From NCBI GenBank assembly GCA_903859705.1, contig CAIONQ010000077.1, forward strand, positions 121,003 to 185,002: DNA of 64,000 nt, written 5' to 3'. Position 1 is the first letter of the stretch. The number at the start of each line of letters is the position of its first letter. This document shows, in pieces, positions 26,858 through 35,465 of this stretch. The notes below the pieces were generated by a model. That model saw only the letters and a program-made list of their open reading frames with translations. It did no database searches and was not told where the DNA came from. Source of the stretch: an uncultured Chthonomonas sp. GTDB taxonomy: Bacteria > Armatimonadota > Chthonomonadetes > Chthonomonadales > Chthonomonadaceae. The position numbers and the translations under genes were made by a program.

Positions 26858-27571
26858 ATGAGCGGCCAGCAGCAAGAACATCCTATTATTTCGGCACAAA
26901 AACCGGGCCGTAACTGGCGCACATTCCTTGGCGTACTATTGCTGGTAGCTGTATCGATAAACGGTGCCGTTGCGATTGTGCAGGGAAATAGCCTGCCACC
27001 AATGCCATTGGCGTATGCCTATGTCCCCTCGCCTAACTGCGACGATCGGCCGGCGAGTGCCGAAATAACATGCATCGTTATCCATTCCACTGTAGAGCCA
27101 ACAACCGAAGGCACCGAAGGAATTTTCCTGAATGCTGCTAAGAAAGTGTCTGCACACTTTGTTGTTGGCAAAGATGGCAGAGTAGTACAGATGGTGCCAG
27201 TCGAAAAGAGAGCCTGGCATGCTGGCAAATCGATGTTGGATGGCGTATCCGACGTAAACAGTTACAGCATAGGCATCGAAATGGTTAACCTCAACGATGG
27301 AGTAGACCCCTATCCGCCTGCCCAGGTAGAAGCCGTTGCCGGATTAATCAGATTAATACGAAGCCGATATAATGTTCCAGATAATCGGGTGGTATCACAT
27401 GCGCAAATAGCTCAGCCAGCAGGTAGAAAATCTGACCCGGTTGGCTTCGATTTTGAGGCACTGCTAAAGCTTGCAAGAACACCCGAAACATCCACTTCAG
27501 TGCCCACTGGCTCAAGACCTACACCCACAACGGTGCCCATGCCAGCAGGCCGCCATGAGCGTGAAGAGTAA
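26858..27571 (+). CDS. N-acetylmuramoyl-L-alanine amidase (Amidase_2), membrane-anchored
   Basis: 237 residues. One N-terminal TM or signal anchor (FLGVLLLVAVSINGAVAIV), then a zinc amidase domain with ligands in CIVIHSTVE, VVSHAQIAQPAG and KSDPVGFDF, and the SAHFVVGKDGRVVQMVPVEKRAWHAG core. It cleaves the muramyl-peptide amide bond in peptidoglycan turnover. The C-terminus is a Thr/Pro-rich linker. The start at 26858 has CAGGAG 8 nt upstream. The next gene is behind its own promoter. Confidence 0.92.
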   Translation: MSGQQQEHPIISAQKPGRNWRTFLGVLLLVAVSINGAVAIVQGNSLPPMPLAYAYVPSPNCDDRPASAEITCIVIHSTVEPTTEGTEGIFLNAAKKVSAHFVVGKDGRVVQMVPVEKRAWHAGKSMLDGVSDVNSYSIGIEMVNLNDGVDPYPPAQVEAVAGLIRLIRSRYNVPDNRVVSHAQIAQPAGRKSDPVGFDFEALLKLARTPETSTSVPTGSRPTPTTVPMPAGRHEREE

Positions 27572-27603
27572 GCCACCAGCCGGTTACCATGCGGCTCTTG
27601 AGT

Positions 27604-27632
27604 TTGACAAACCCTGCTATAATTGGTATACT
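27604..27632 (+). promoter_or_regulatory. Strong sigma-70 promoter of the ffh-rplS operon
   Basis: TTGACA (27604-27609), 17-nt spacer, TATACT (27627-27632). RNA would start near 27640, leaving a 150-nt leader in which I see no known riboswitch. Confidence 0.85.
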
Positions 27633-27791
27633 TGCACGACGAATCTGTGTGTTTCGAGCACGCAGAGCAACCTTGGTAACGACTCGGCGTAGTTCCAGGC
27701 GTCCACAGTCTAACTGCGGGTACATACCCAAAGTAGGATTATGGGGCGCTAATTGTTTGGGTACTCTACGCCGTCCGGAGCGATCAATAGC

Positions 27792-29273
27792 ATGTTTGAG
27801 GCGCTTTCAGACAGACTGCAGGGTGTATTCCAGCGCCTTAAGGGCAAAGGACGGGTATCCGAGGCAGATGTTACCGAGGCTATGCGTGAAGTGCGTCTCG
27901 CCTTGCTTGAGGCAGACGTAAACTTCAAGGTAGTCAAAGACTTTACAGCACGTGTTAAAGAGCGTGCAATCGGCGTAGATGTTCTTGATAGTCTATCACC
28001 TGCCCAGCAGGTAGTTAAGATTGTTAATGAGGAGCTGGTAGAGCTACTCGGCGGGGAAACCACTCGCCTGAACATTGCCTCTTCGCCGCCCACCGTTATT
28101 ATGCTCTGTGGCCTGCAGGGTGCCGGTAAAACGACGCTCGCTGGTAAGCTTGGAGCATATTTTAAAAAGCAGGGCCGCAACCCAATGCTGGCTGCTTGCG
28201 ATATCTATCGCCCGGCGGCAATTAAACAGCTGCAGGTACTTGGCGCTCAAATCAAGGTTCCCGTATACGCCTCAGAACCAGATGCAGGCAAGCTCCCTCC
28301 CATTATCGCGCGGGATGCCCTTAAACATGCTTCAGCCAATGGCTGTGACGTGGTTATTCTGGATACCGCCGGACGCCTGGCAATTGATCAGCAGCTGATG
28401 GATGAACTCAGCGAGATGAAGGCTGTGCTCTCCAAAGAGAATGCAGGCTTCCCGCATGAGATACTGCTGGTTGTGGATGCCATGGTTGGGCAAGATGCCG
28501 TAAACTTTGCTGCCGAATTTAATAACACGCTCGCGCTAACCGGCCTGGTTATGACCAAGATGGATGGCGATACGCGTGGCGGTGCCGCGCTATCCATCCG
28601 AGCGGTTACCGGCGTACCCATAAAGTTTCTTGGCGTCGGCGAAAAGCTGGACGCATTGGAGGCCTTCCACCCAGATCGTCTCTCATCGCGAATACTCGGC
28701 ATGGGAGATATTCTGAGCCTTATTGAAAAGGCTCAGGAGGCGATTGACGAAAAGCAGGCTGTTGACCTTGAAAAGCGGCTTCGAGAAAGCAAGTTCGATC
28801 TGAATGATTTTCTTGCTCAGATGGAGCAGATGAACAAGCTCGGCCCGCTCGAAAACCTGATGAAGCTCCTTCCTGGTGTAAATAGCCAGATGATAGAAGA
28901 GTTCCAGAACGTAAACGCTCAGAAGGTGATGGAGCGTAAGAAGGCCATCGTTCAATCGATGACGCCTCATGAGAGATCGCATCCAGAGCAGATCACCGGC
29001 TCTCGCCGAAAGCGCATCGCCAACGGCTGCGGTCAACCCGTTCAGGAAGTAAACCAATTTCTTAATGAGTTCGAGCAAATGCGCAAAATGATGCGCAGTA
29101 TGATGAGTAAAGCTCAGGACCCTAAGCGCAAATTTCCGTGGGGTGGCCGTGGCAATGCACCGGCTGCCGGATCCGGGCACATACCGGCCTCATTGGAGGA
29201 CGGCGGGCTTCGCAAGCCTGGCCCTAAAATGCCAAAAGGCGGCAAGAGACGCCGCTTTCCATTCGGAGGCTAA
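27792..29273 (+). CDS. ffh: Signal recognition particle protein Ffh
   Basis: 493 residues. N domain starting [18 protein letters not shown], GTPase domain with [36 protein letters not shown], then the methionine-rich M domain with [21 protein letters not shown] and [13 protein letters not shown] that binds SRP RNA and signal sequences. The tail is Gly/Pro/basic ([12 protein letters not shown]). The start at 27792 is chosen by family alignment; GGAG lies about 13 nt upstream. First gene of a run with rpsP, khpA, rimM, trmD and rplS. Confidence 0.97.
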   Translation: MFEALSDRLQGVFQRLKGKGRVSEADVTEAMREVRLALLEADVNFKVVKDFTARVKERAIGVDVLDSLSPAQQVVKIVNEELVELLGGETTRLNIASSPPTVIMLCGLQGAGKTTLAGKLGAYFKKQGRNPMLAACDIYRPAAIKQLQVLGAQIKVPVYASEPDAGKLPPIIARDALKHASANGCDVVILDTAGRLAIDQQLMDELSEMKAVLSKENAGFPHEILLVVDAMVGQDAVNFAAEFNNTLALTGLVMTKMDGDTRGGAALSIRAVTGVPIKFLGVGEKLDALEAFHPDRLSSRILGMGDILSLIEKAQEAIDEKQAVDLEKRLRESKFDLNDFLAQMEQMNKLGPLENLMKLLPGVNSQMIEEFQNVNAQKVMERKKAIVQSMTPHERSHPEQITGSRRKRIANGCGQPVQEVNQFLNEFEQMRKMMRSMMSKAQDPKRKFPWGGRGNAPAAGSGHIPASLEDGGLRKPGPKMPKGGKRRRFPFGG

Positions 29274-29434
29274 CCACAGAGCGATCTGTGCAAAGCAGCC
29301 ATGGATGCCGCAGTACACGCAAGTGTGCTGTGGGCGTTAACCCGGCAGTACATAACTTCGTTCGATCTGCAGGCAATCACGGAAAGCTGCAGAGAAAACA
29401 ATACGTTACCGGCTGCATTACAGGAGACTACCAG

Positions 29435-29725
29435 ATGGCAGTTAAGATTCGACTTAAGAGAATGGGAGCAAAAAAGCACCCGTTCTACCGTGTCGTTGTT
29501 GCAAACAGCACTGAGGCGCGCGATGGCCGCTTCATCGACACAATTGGCCAGTACAACCCCTGCGTTGACCCGCCCATTATCAACATCGATGCCGACAAGG
29601 CGCTGTATTGGCTCGGACATGGCGCACAGCCAACAGACATTACTCGCGCTCTTCTGAAGAAGCAGGGACTTCTCGACAGGCTGGAAGCTGCCAAGAAGGC
29701 GGCACGCGAAGCTCGCGCCAAGTAG
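29435..29725 (+). CDS. rpsP: 30S ribosomal protein S16
   Basis: 96 residues, [42 protein letters not shown], the full S16 signature, with a basic Ala/Lys tail. CAGGAG precedes the ATG. It heads the rpsP-khpA-rimM-trmD-rplS string. The 160 nt between ffh and rpsP contain no recognised element. Confidence 0.97.
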   Translation: MAVKIRLKRMGAKKHPFYRVVVANSTEARDGRFIDTIGQYNPCVDPPIINIDADKALYWLGHGAQPTDITRALLKKQGLLDRLEAAKKAAREARAK

Positions 29726-29765
29726 GCTATCTCGGCGTTACCTATCGCTGTAAAGGCACACGACT

Positions 29766-29996
29766 TTGATTACTCTCATCGAATATCTCGTCAAGTCCCT
29801 GGTCGATGATGCAGACCAGGTATCCATTACGGAAGTCAACGCGGAAGACTCCACGACATACGAAGTTCGGGTCTCTCCGTCCGATCTTGGCAAGGTTATT
29901 GGCAAGCAGGGACGCATCGCCAATGCACTTCGAACCGTAGCTAAGTCTGTTGCCATGAAAGACAAGCGGAAGGTCTACGTAGAGATTGTTGCCTGA
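29766..29996 (+). CDS. khpA: KH-domain RNA-binding protein KhpA
   Basis: 76 residues starting at TTG (ITLIEYLVKSLVDDADQV). The KH loop LGKVIGKQGRIANALRT with GxxG (GKQG) is intact. KhpA partners KhpB (21780 here) in Firmicutes to bind small RNAs and mRNAs. Conserved place between rpsP and rimM. Confidence 0.95.
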   Translation: MITLIEYLVKSLVDDADQVSITEVNAEDSTTYEVRVSPSDLGKVIGKQGRIANALRTVAKSVAMKDKRKVYVEIVA

Positions 29997-30006
29997 TGCC
30001 GAAGCT

Positions 30007-30618
30007 ATGCCGAAACCTGGAGTGGTAAACAATACACGTATGAGCAATCTTCCGGAATGGGATCTTACCGTAGGCGAAATCGTAGCCCCATTTGGCCTTG
30101 CAGGCGAAATGAAGGTTCGGTTAGAAACCGATTTTCCGGATCGCTTTTCCAGGCTAAAACAGGTGTGCGTTCGCAGCTTGAACGGTGACGGAAAACTATG
30201 TACCGTTACGGGTACACGCCAGCACAAGGGGCAGGTACTGCTCAAACTGCTGGGGATTACCCGTATAGAGGAAGCAGAACCGCTTCGGAACTATCTGGTT
30301 CAGATCCGCACTGCTGAAGCCGTGGAACTCCCGGAAAACGAGTTTTATATTCATAGCCTAATCGGCTGCGATGTAATTCTGGAAGACGGAAGTAAGCTTG
30401 GCCCTCTAACGAGCATTCTTAGAGGAATCGCAAACGACGTGTATGTGGTTGGCAGCGGCAAGTCAGAAATCTTGCTGCCGGTAATCAAAGACGTTGTAAA
30501 GCGTGTAGATCTGGAAAGCCGCATCATTGTCGTCACCCCTACCCCGGGCCTTCTGCCAACTGATCCGGCAGATGAAATAGCCCGTTCGGAAAAGGGCAAT
30601 GACAGCGAAGGCGACTAA
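30007..30618 (+). CDS. rimM: 16S rRNA processing protein RimM
   Basis: About 203 residues. The N-terminal RimM domain ([28 protein letters not shown]) is followed by the PRC-barrel ([49 protein letters not shown]). It acts in maturation of the 30S head with S19. The start could be ATG 30007 or ATG 30040 (MSNLPEW); ribosome sites are weak for both, and the gene follows khpA closely. Confidence 0.94.
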   Translation: MPKPGVVNNTRMSNLPEWDLTVGEIVAPFGLAGEMKVRLETDFPDRFSRLKQVCVRSLNGDGKLCTVTGTRQHKGQVLLKLLGITRIEEAEPLRNYLVQIRTAEAVELPENEFYIHSLIGCDVILEDGSKLGPLTSILRGIANDVYVVGSGKSEILLPVIKDVVKRVDLESRIIVVTPTPGLLPTDPADEIARSEKGNDSEGD

Positions 30619-30640
30619 TCCTGAAACAGACCAAACTGGA

Positions 30641-31420
30641 ATGCGCATAGACATCATAACGGTTTTCCCCGAGATGGCTCAGGCCGCTCTGGATTACAGC
30701 ATTGTAAAGCGCGCTGCAGATCGCGGCCTCATTACAATCAATGTAATCAATCTCAGGGACTATACGTTTGACCGACACCGAACCACCGACGATACACCCT
30801 ATGGCGGCGGCGGCGGAATGGTAATGAAAATTGAGCCTATTGGACTGGCGTTAGATGCTATTCGCGCATCAGCCAGCCCGGACTCCCGGCCACCACGCAT
30901 TCTACTTACTGAACCGCGCGGGAAAACGTTCAATCAGGAGATGGCTCGCGAACTGGCTGCGGAAGATCACATTGTGATCCTGTGTGGCCACTACGAAGGT
31001 GTAGACGACAGGGTACGGCAGCTCATGGTTACAGATGAAGTCTCTATTGGAGATTTTATCCTTACCGGAGGCGAACTGCCTGCACTCATGATCGCTGACG
31101 CTGTAACTCGGCTTCAAGAAGGCGCGCTCGGAGATGCCGAAGCGCCTGATAAAGACACTTTCTCAGACAATCTATTGGAGTATCCGCACTACACTCGGCC
31201 GGTTGAGTATAACGGCTCGCGCGTTCCGGATATCCTGCTGAGCGGACATCATGCCCGCATAGAGAAGTGGCGCCGATGGCACCAGTTGCAGACCACAAAA
31301 GAGCGCAGACCGGATCTGTTCGCAAAGATTAATCTTAGCGATGCAGACCGCAAACTGATGAATCAGCCGGAGCCGCAGGCTCCCGAAGACAAGAAGAAGA
31401 CACCGGTGAACACAGCCTGA
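30641..31420 (+). CDS. trmD: tRNA (guanine37-N1)-methyltransferase TrmD
   Basis: 259 residues. [12 protein letters not shown] opening, [53 protein letters not shown] and [10 protein letters not shown] form the SPOUT trefoil knot binding SAM. It makes m1G37 to prevent +1 frameshifting. The tail carries a Pro/Lys-rich extension ([14 protein letters not shown]). An in-frame ATG at 30599 overlapping rimM, with AAAAGGG just before it, is a possible alternative start. Confidence 0.96.
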   Translation: MRIDIITVFPEMAQAALDYSIVKRAADRGLITINVINLRDYTFDRHRTTDDTPYGGGGGMVMKIEPIGLALDAIRASASPDSRPPRILLTEPRGKTFNQEMARELAAEDHIVILCGHYEGVDDRVRQLMVTDEVSIGDFILTGGELPALMIADAVTRLQEGALGDAEAPDKDTFSDNLLEYPHYTRPVEYNGSRVPDILLSGHHARIEKWRRWHQLQTTKERRPDLFAKINLSDADRKLMNQPEPQAPEDKKKTPVNTA

Positions 31421-31466
31421 AAGAGGCGTGGATCCGTTTTTGGCATACAAGAACAAGGGGATACAG

Positions 31467-31940
31467 ATGGCACTGGGACCAGAAACCATTCGCGAGATTG
31501 AGCGTGCCGAAATTGAGCGCTCAAAAGAGATCTGGGCGAATAATGAAAACCGCCGACGTGAGCAGGACGCCAAAGATAAAAAGCGCCAGTTCAACGAGGC
31601 CGATCGTGTTTCTATCGATCAGCGCGCACCACTGCCGCGCTTCCGCCCTGGCGACACCATCAAGGTGCACGCAAAGGTTGTAGAAGGCGACAAAGAGCGC
31701 ATCCAGGTGTTTGAAGGCGTTGTGATTGCAGACAGCAACACCAGCGCCCGCAAGGCATTTACCGTCCGCAAGATTTCGCACTCCATCGGCGTAGAGCGCA
31801 CATTCCTGATGCACTCTCCCCGTATCGAGAAAATCGAAGTCGTTCGCCACGGTAAGGTCCGACGCGCTCGCCTGTACTACCTCCGCGGTGTTATCGGCAA
31901 GAAGGCCCGCATCAAAGAGGATCGAAACGCTACGCGGTAA
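31467..31940 (+). CDS. rplS: 50S ribosomal protein L19
   Basis: 157 residues, longer than the usual 115 because of a charged helical N-terminus ([33 protein letters not shown]) before the canonical core [31 protein letters not shown] and [35 protein letters not shown]. The start at 31467 has AAGGGG 7 nt upstream. Ends the rpsP-rplS run; lepB follows after 159 bp with no clear terminator. Confidence 0.96.
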   Translation: MALGPETIREIERAEIERSKEIWANNENRRREQDAKDKKRQFNEADRVSIDQRAPLPRFRPGDTIKVHAKVVEGDKERIQVFEGVVIADSNTSARKAFTVRKISHSIGVERTFLMHSPRIEKIEVVRHGKVRRARLYYLRGVIGKKARIKEDRNATR

Positions 31941-32099
31941 ATTGGCGTATTACTACTGAGTACGCTGCTTAGTTAAGGCGTTCACGGCACTGGTGGTGAT
32001 AGCGTGCCCGGAATTTGGCTCTGGCCATTTCGGAGCGCATTCACTCCCTTTAGCCGGGAACGCCTTCATCCTGATACATCTGAAGGTTGAACGAGCCCA

Positions 32100-32888
32100 A
32101 TGAACCTCGAAAGCGATACCGGCGCATCAGAACTGCTTGCCAATTTAAGCATACAGACCATAGTAGGTCTTGCGCTGATCTTAACGATCATGCGCTTTCT
32201 GCTCCTGCGCATTAAAAGCGTTTCTGCAGAAGGGAAACAGGAGATTAATCCTGGCGCACGCGCCATGGCTGAAATTCTGGAATCGCTCATCATTGCAGGA
32301 GTGCTTGTCTTCCTCATCATCAGGCCGTTTTTCCTGCAAGCATTCTTCATTCCCTCAGAGTCTATGGAGCCCACGCTTATGGGACATAATGCAGACTCGC
32401 GGGATCTAAGTGGTGGGCATTCTGATTCCATCCATGACCACATTTTTGTTAACAAGCTAATCTACAGGCTCACCGAGCCCAAGCACGATGACATAATCGT
32501 GTTCAAGGCCCCTGCACGAGCGGATAGAAACGGCAACCCACCCAAGGAAAACATCCTTATCAAGAGGCTGATTGGTATTGGCCCGGATAAAGTGGAAGTC
32601 AAACGCGGCACAACTGAAAAAGGTGAGTCGGCTTACTTCGTGTATGTTAACGATACAAAACTCAATGAGCCATTCATCAAGGAGCCACTTTACGATCCAC
32701 AATCGGGAGATGCTATTTTTGCGGTGGATCATCCGCTGCAGTTGAAGCCCGGGGAACTATTTGTAATGGGAGATAATCGAAATAACTCGAACGATAGCCG
32801 CTACTGGGGAACGCTTGAGCGTTCCAGAGTAATTGGCAAAGCGTCGGTAATTTTCTTCCCATTCAACAGGATGCGCGTTCTGCACTAA
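32100..32888 (+). CDS. lepB: Type I signal peptidase
   Basis: 262 residues, two N-terminal TM segments (IVGLALILTIMRFLLL and LIIAGVLVFLIIRPFFL). Catalytic Ser88 is in IPSESMEPTL, the general-base Lys155 in NILIKRLIG, and the last box is GDNRNNSNDSRYWG. Cleaves signal peptides on the outer face of the membrane. Its stop shares one base with the rnhB start. Confidence 0.96.
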   Translation: MNLESDTGASELLANLSIQTIVGLALILTIMRFLLLRIKSVSAEGKQEINPGARAMAEILESLIIAGVLVFLIIRPFFLQAFFIPSESMEPTLMGHNADSRDLSGGHSDSIHDHIFVNKLIYRLTEPKHDDIIVFKAPARADRNGNPPKENILIKRLIGIGPDKVEVKRGTTEKGESAYFVYVNDTKLNEPFIKEPLYDPQSGDAIFAVDHPLQLKPGELFVMGDNRNNSNDSRYWGTLERSRVIGKASVIFFPFNRMRVLH

Positions 32889-33559
32889 TGATCGCCGTTG
32901 ATTGGCTACGAGAAGAGCGCCTGGCATATTCACAAGGCAGGCGAACTCCGGCTGGTATTGATGAAGCAGGCAGGGGAGCGTTGGCGGGGCCAGTTGTGGC
33001 CGCTTGCGTTGTCCTGCCTGCTAATTGCATTCCTGCTGGCGTTAACGACTCTAAGAAACTATCACCAGAGCAACGTGATATATGCTTTGAGAACATCCAG
33101 AATTCGGCATTGGCTATAGGCATTGGCATAGTATCGGAGGTAGATATCGATACAATCAATATTCTAAAAGCAACACACGAAGCAATGCGAGAAGCCTTGC
33201 GTGAAGTACAGCGCACAATCACTCCGGATATTGCCCTAATCGATGGATTGCCCGTGCGAGCGTTTCCACTCTACCAGAAAGCAATCGTTAAAGGGGATGG
33301 GCTATCTGTTAGTATCGCCTCCGCATCCATTGCAGCTAAAGTAACCAGAGATAGGCTGATGGTTGCTCTGGATGTATCATATCCAGGCTATGGATTTGCA
33401 ACCCACAAGGGGTATGGCACGCCCGAGCATCTCAATGCAATACGGGCGCTCGGCCCCTGCCCTGCTCATCGGCTTACTTTTCAGCCAATCGCTTCTATGC
33501 TTGCAACTGGCATCCCCTCTCCTCGATCCATAAGCAAGCAGCAGGCATTGGATTTTTAG
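32888..33559 (+). CDS. rnhB: Ribonuclease HII
   Basis: 223 residues. GIDEAGRGALAGPVVAA has the first Asp-Glu pair, NDSKKLSPEQR follows, then IDGLPV and SASIAAKVTRDRLM, and YGFATHKGYGTPEHLNAIRALGPCPAHRLTF, all RNase HII motifs. Removes RNA primers and misincorporated ribonucleotides. Overlaps lepB by one base and is followed by yraN, a common grouping. Confidence 0.97.
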   Translation: MIAVDWLREERLAYSQGRRTPAGIDEAGRGALAGPVVAACVVLPANCIPAGVNDSKKLSPEQRDICFENIQNSALAIGIGIVSEVDIDTINILKATHEAMREALREVQRTITPDIALIDGLPVRAFPLYQKAIVKGDGLSVSIASASIAAKVTRDRLMVALDVSYPGYGFATHKGYGTPEHLNAIRALGPCPAHRLTFQPIASMLATGIPSPRSISKQQALDF

Positions 33560-33579
33560 GCGGGAAAAAGGTACCCCAG

Positions 33580-34002
33580 GTGCAAGATCCTGCTTCAAAA
33601 TCTAGGAAACCTAGAACTGGCCAGAAGAGCAATAAGAGCGTGGGGCAGGTGGCAGAGCAGGCTGTTTGCAACTACCTACGCGCCTTACAATGGGAAATCC
33701 TTGCCACTAACTACCGTTGCCCCGCGGGCGAAATAGACATTGTAGCGCGTGAGCAAGCAGCGGATGGCCCAGTGCTTGTATTTGTGGAAGTTAAAGCGCG
33801 AAGTGGTACAGCATTCGGATCGGCTCTCAGCGCCGTTACCTTAAAGAAGCAACAGAAGCTTGCCCAATGTGCGCTGCATTTCCTCGGAGAATACCCTCAG
33901 GGCAACAACGAACCGCACTGCCGGTTTGATATAGCCGCCGCAACAATGCTACCTGCTAATGCTATCAGAGTAGAGCTTCACCGAGCAGCCTTCACAGCAT
34001 AA
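33580..34002 (+). CDS. yraN: UPF0102 (YraN) nuclease-like protein
   Basis: 140 residues from a GTG start. GQVAEQAVCNYLRALQWEILATNYRCPAGEIDIVARE has the E...GEIDIV signature of the restriction-endonuclease-like fold, followed by VLVFVEVKARSGTAFGSALSAV with the ExK. Predicted Holliday-junction resolvase-related protein of unknown role. Conserved place after rnhB; a terminator follows. Confidence 0.93.
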   Translation: MQDPASKSRKPRTGQKSNKSVGQVAEQAVCNYLRALQWEILATNYRCPAGEIDIVAREQAADGPVLVFVEVKARSGTAFGSALSAVTLKKQQKLAQCALHFLGEYPQGNNEPHCRFDIAAATMLPANAIRVELHRAAFTA

Positions 34003-34016
34003 TCCCAAACACAAAA

Positions 34017-34055
34017 CAACAGGCCAGCAGTTCAAATAGAAGTGCTGGCCTGTTG
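34017..34055 (+). terminator. Terminator after yraN
   Basis: 13-bp perfect stem CAACAGGCCAGCA / TGCTGGCCTGTTG with a 13-nt loop, followed by GTATTC. Ends the lepB-rnhB-yraN run. Apart from this hairpin and the tentative small ORF at 34130-34300, I see no gene in 34003-34439. Confidence 0.75.
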
Positions 34056-34129
34056 GTATTCAGTACACCGAGTATGATATAAGAAATGCGGACTTGCCGT
34101 ATAGTTTTGGTGTACTGCCACTCCGGGAG

Positions 34130-34300
34130 CTATTCGCTCTTCATTGCGCCGCGCCACGGCAAATCGCCGGTACGCTGTTCGGAAAGTTCTGCCGCAACGG
34201 AGTTTTTCTCTGCCGTTGTAGAAGTCTCTACCGAAGCCATCACGAATAGTCGCTGTCCACTCCTCGGAAAAACAAGTCCCAGGCGAACAGGCTGATCCAT
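34130..34300 (-). CDS. Possible small protein (56 aa), tentative
   Basis: Reading frame on the minus strand beginning MDQPVRLGLVFPRSGQRLFV and ending RGAMKSE. It is noted only because AAAGGGGGGA, a strong ribosome site, lies just upstream of the ATG. No family is recognised. It sits 139 bp downstream of the NIL-domain gene on the same strand and could be the last gene of that operon. Confidence 0.3.
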   Translation of the reverse strand: MDQPVRLGLVFPRSGQRLFVMASVETSTTAEKNSVAAELSEQRTGDLPWRGAMKSE

Positions 34301-34439
34301 TCAGATCCCCCCTTTCAGTTTTCAGTGTTACTCAGTTCGCTCCTTCATTTGAGGGGGCGAAGGCATCGCTGCCATCTTTAGTGTATCACACTGTACTGAA
34401 TTGTGCCAGAGAGAATCTGATAGGAGCGGATGCTGCCGT

Positions 34440-34961
34440 TTACAGGTTGCCGTTGTCTGAAACGGATCTCTGCTTTGGAGATACACGCAAGCCTGTGGTG
34501 TGCAGGTACGCAATACATCGCTGCACTTCAAGCAAGGCACCAGAAATGGTTAAATCCAGAGTGCCACCCTCCTCTTCGTCTACAGAAGCGAAAAGGATAT
34601 TGATGATCACGCGGTAATCACGGGATGCACGTGCAAGGATTGGCGACGCAGCCTGTGCAGCAAACGCTGTACTTAGCCTAACATCGATGGTGTAGACGTT
34701 GCTATAAGCCTCTTCAGGGGCGGCCGGCACAGTGCCCAGGGCAGATGCACCATCTAACACCTTTAGCGCTTTAAGGTACTCCACCGTGTTGTTAACCTCA
34801 TCGGTAGAACCTTCCAGATCGAGCCCTATAACCCCGTATTGAGAGGTAACACGGGCATGGCGGATGTTGGCAACCACATTGTAAAGCCTGCCAAGGCGCC
34901 ACACGATGGGAATCCCGGTGCTCGCTTCCGGAATCTTCAATTCAACATTAACACGCGGCAT
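34440..34961 (-). CDS. Protein with two NIL-type (ferredoxin-fold) domains
   Basis: 173 residues with two repeats of the NIL/ACT-like pattern. Residues 1-72 (VNVELKIPEASTGIPIVWRLGR, NVVANIRHARVTSQYGVIGLDLEGS) and about 88-165 (YTIDVRLSTAFAAQAASPILAR, YRVIINILFASVDEEEGGTLDL) each have a start strand, a Pro-containing helix, an NI.. turn and a G.l...l.G strand. NIL domains are known at the C-terminus of the methionine importer ATPase MetN and in ferredoxin-fused proteins needed for homocysteine formation in methanogens. Here it follows the carrier gene and the thrC-like gene under a Met-type T-box, pointing to sulfur or methionine metabolism. GGAAACGATACTC precedes the ATG. Confidence 0.72.
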   Translation of the reverse strand: MPRVNVELKIPEASTGIPIVWRLGRLYNVVANIRHARVTSQYGVIGLDLEGSTDEVNNTVEYLKALKVLDGASALGTVPAAPEEAYSNVYTIDVRLSTAFAAQAASPILARASRDYRVIINILFASVDEEEGGTLDLTISGALLEVQRCIAYLHTTGLRVSPKQRSVSDNGNL

Positions 34962-35067
34962 GAGTATCGTTTCCTGCTCTGAACGGATTTAGGCCCGGCC
35001 CGGCCGCTACGATTGCAGCGCTCGAACCGGGCAGTAAAGCTACTGACTATTAATATACCCCAGCCGC

Positions 35068-35349
35068 TTAGCTTGCTCCACCTGCAATGGCAGGAACGAT
35101 GGAGATAGCATCACCATCTACAACTGCCGTGTCTTTTCCTGAGAGGAAGCGGATATCTTCTTCGTTCACATAGATGTTAACGAATCGGCGCAATTCGCCG
35201 CTGTCATCGGTAAGGCGCGCTTTGATACCTGGAAACTGAGCCTCCAGATCGTCCACGAGGCTGGAGATGGTGCCGGGAGCAACCGTAACCGTTTCCTCGT
35301 TGTTAGTAAACTTGCGCAGCGGTGTTGGCACCAGAACCTGCACTGCCAT
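35068..35349 (-). CDS. MoaD/ThiS-family sulfur-carrier protein ending GGAS
   Basis: 93-residue beta-grasp protein: VQVLVPTPLRKFTNNEETV, LVDDLEAQFPGIKARL, RRFVNIYVNEEDIRFLSGKDTAVVDGDAISIVPAIAGG, then Ala-Ser. The double glycine is at residues 90-91 with two residues beyond it, so a peptidase must expose the GG before adenylation and thiocarboxylation. The length and loop RFLSGKDTAV.DGD match carriers paired with PLP sulfhydrylases (CysO, HcyS) as well as MoaD. It lies between the thrC-like and NIL genes. AAGGAAG is upstream of the ATG. Confidence 0.85.
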   Translation of the reverse strand: MAVQVLVPTPLRKFTNNEETVTVAPGTISSLVDDLEAQFPGIKARLTDDSGELRRFVNIYVNEEDIRFLSGKDTAVVDGDAISIVPAIAGGAS

Positions 35350-35392
35350 TCGTTTCTTCCTTCCTCAGCTACCGCACGCAGCAGCGCACGGG

Positions 35393-35412
35393 TGGGCCAG
35401 GCTTCTGGCCCA
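35393..35412 (-). promoter_or_regulatory. Intercistronic hairpin between the thrC-like and MoaD-like genes
   Basis: TGGGCCAG / CTGGCCCA perfect 8-bp stem with a 4-nt loop, no U tract. It may stabilise or partition the operon transcript. Confidence 0.4.
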
Positions 35413-35465
35413 ATCACGTTATTGTGAGTTCACCCCTGTAGCACACGGGCTACTGGCAAATTTGA

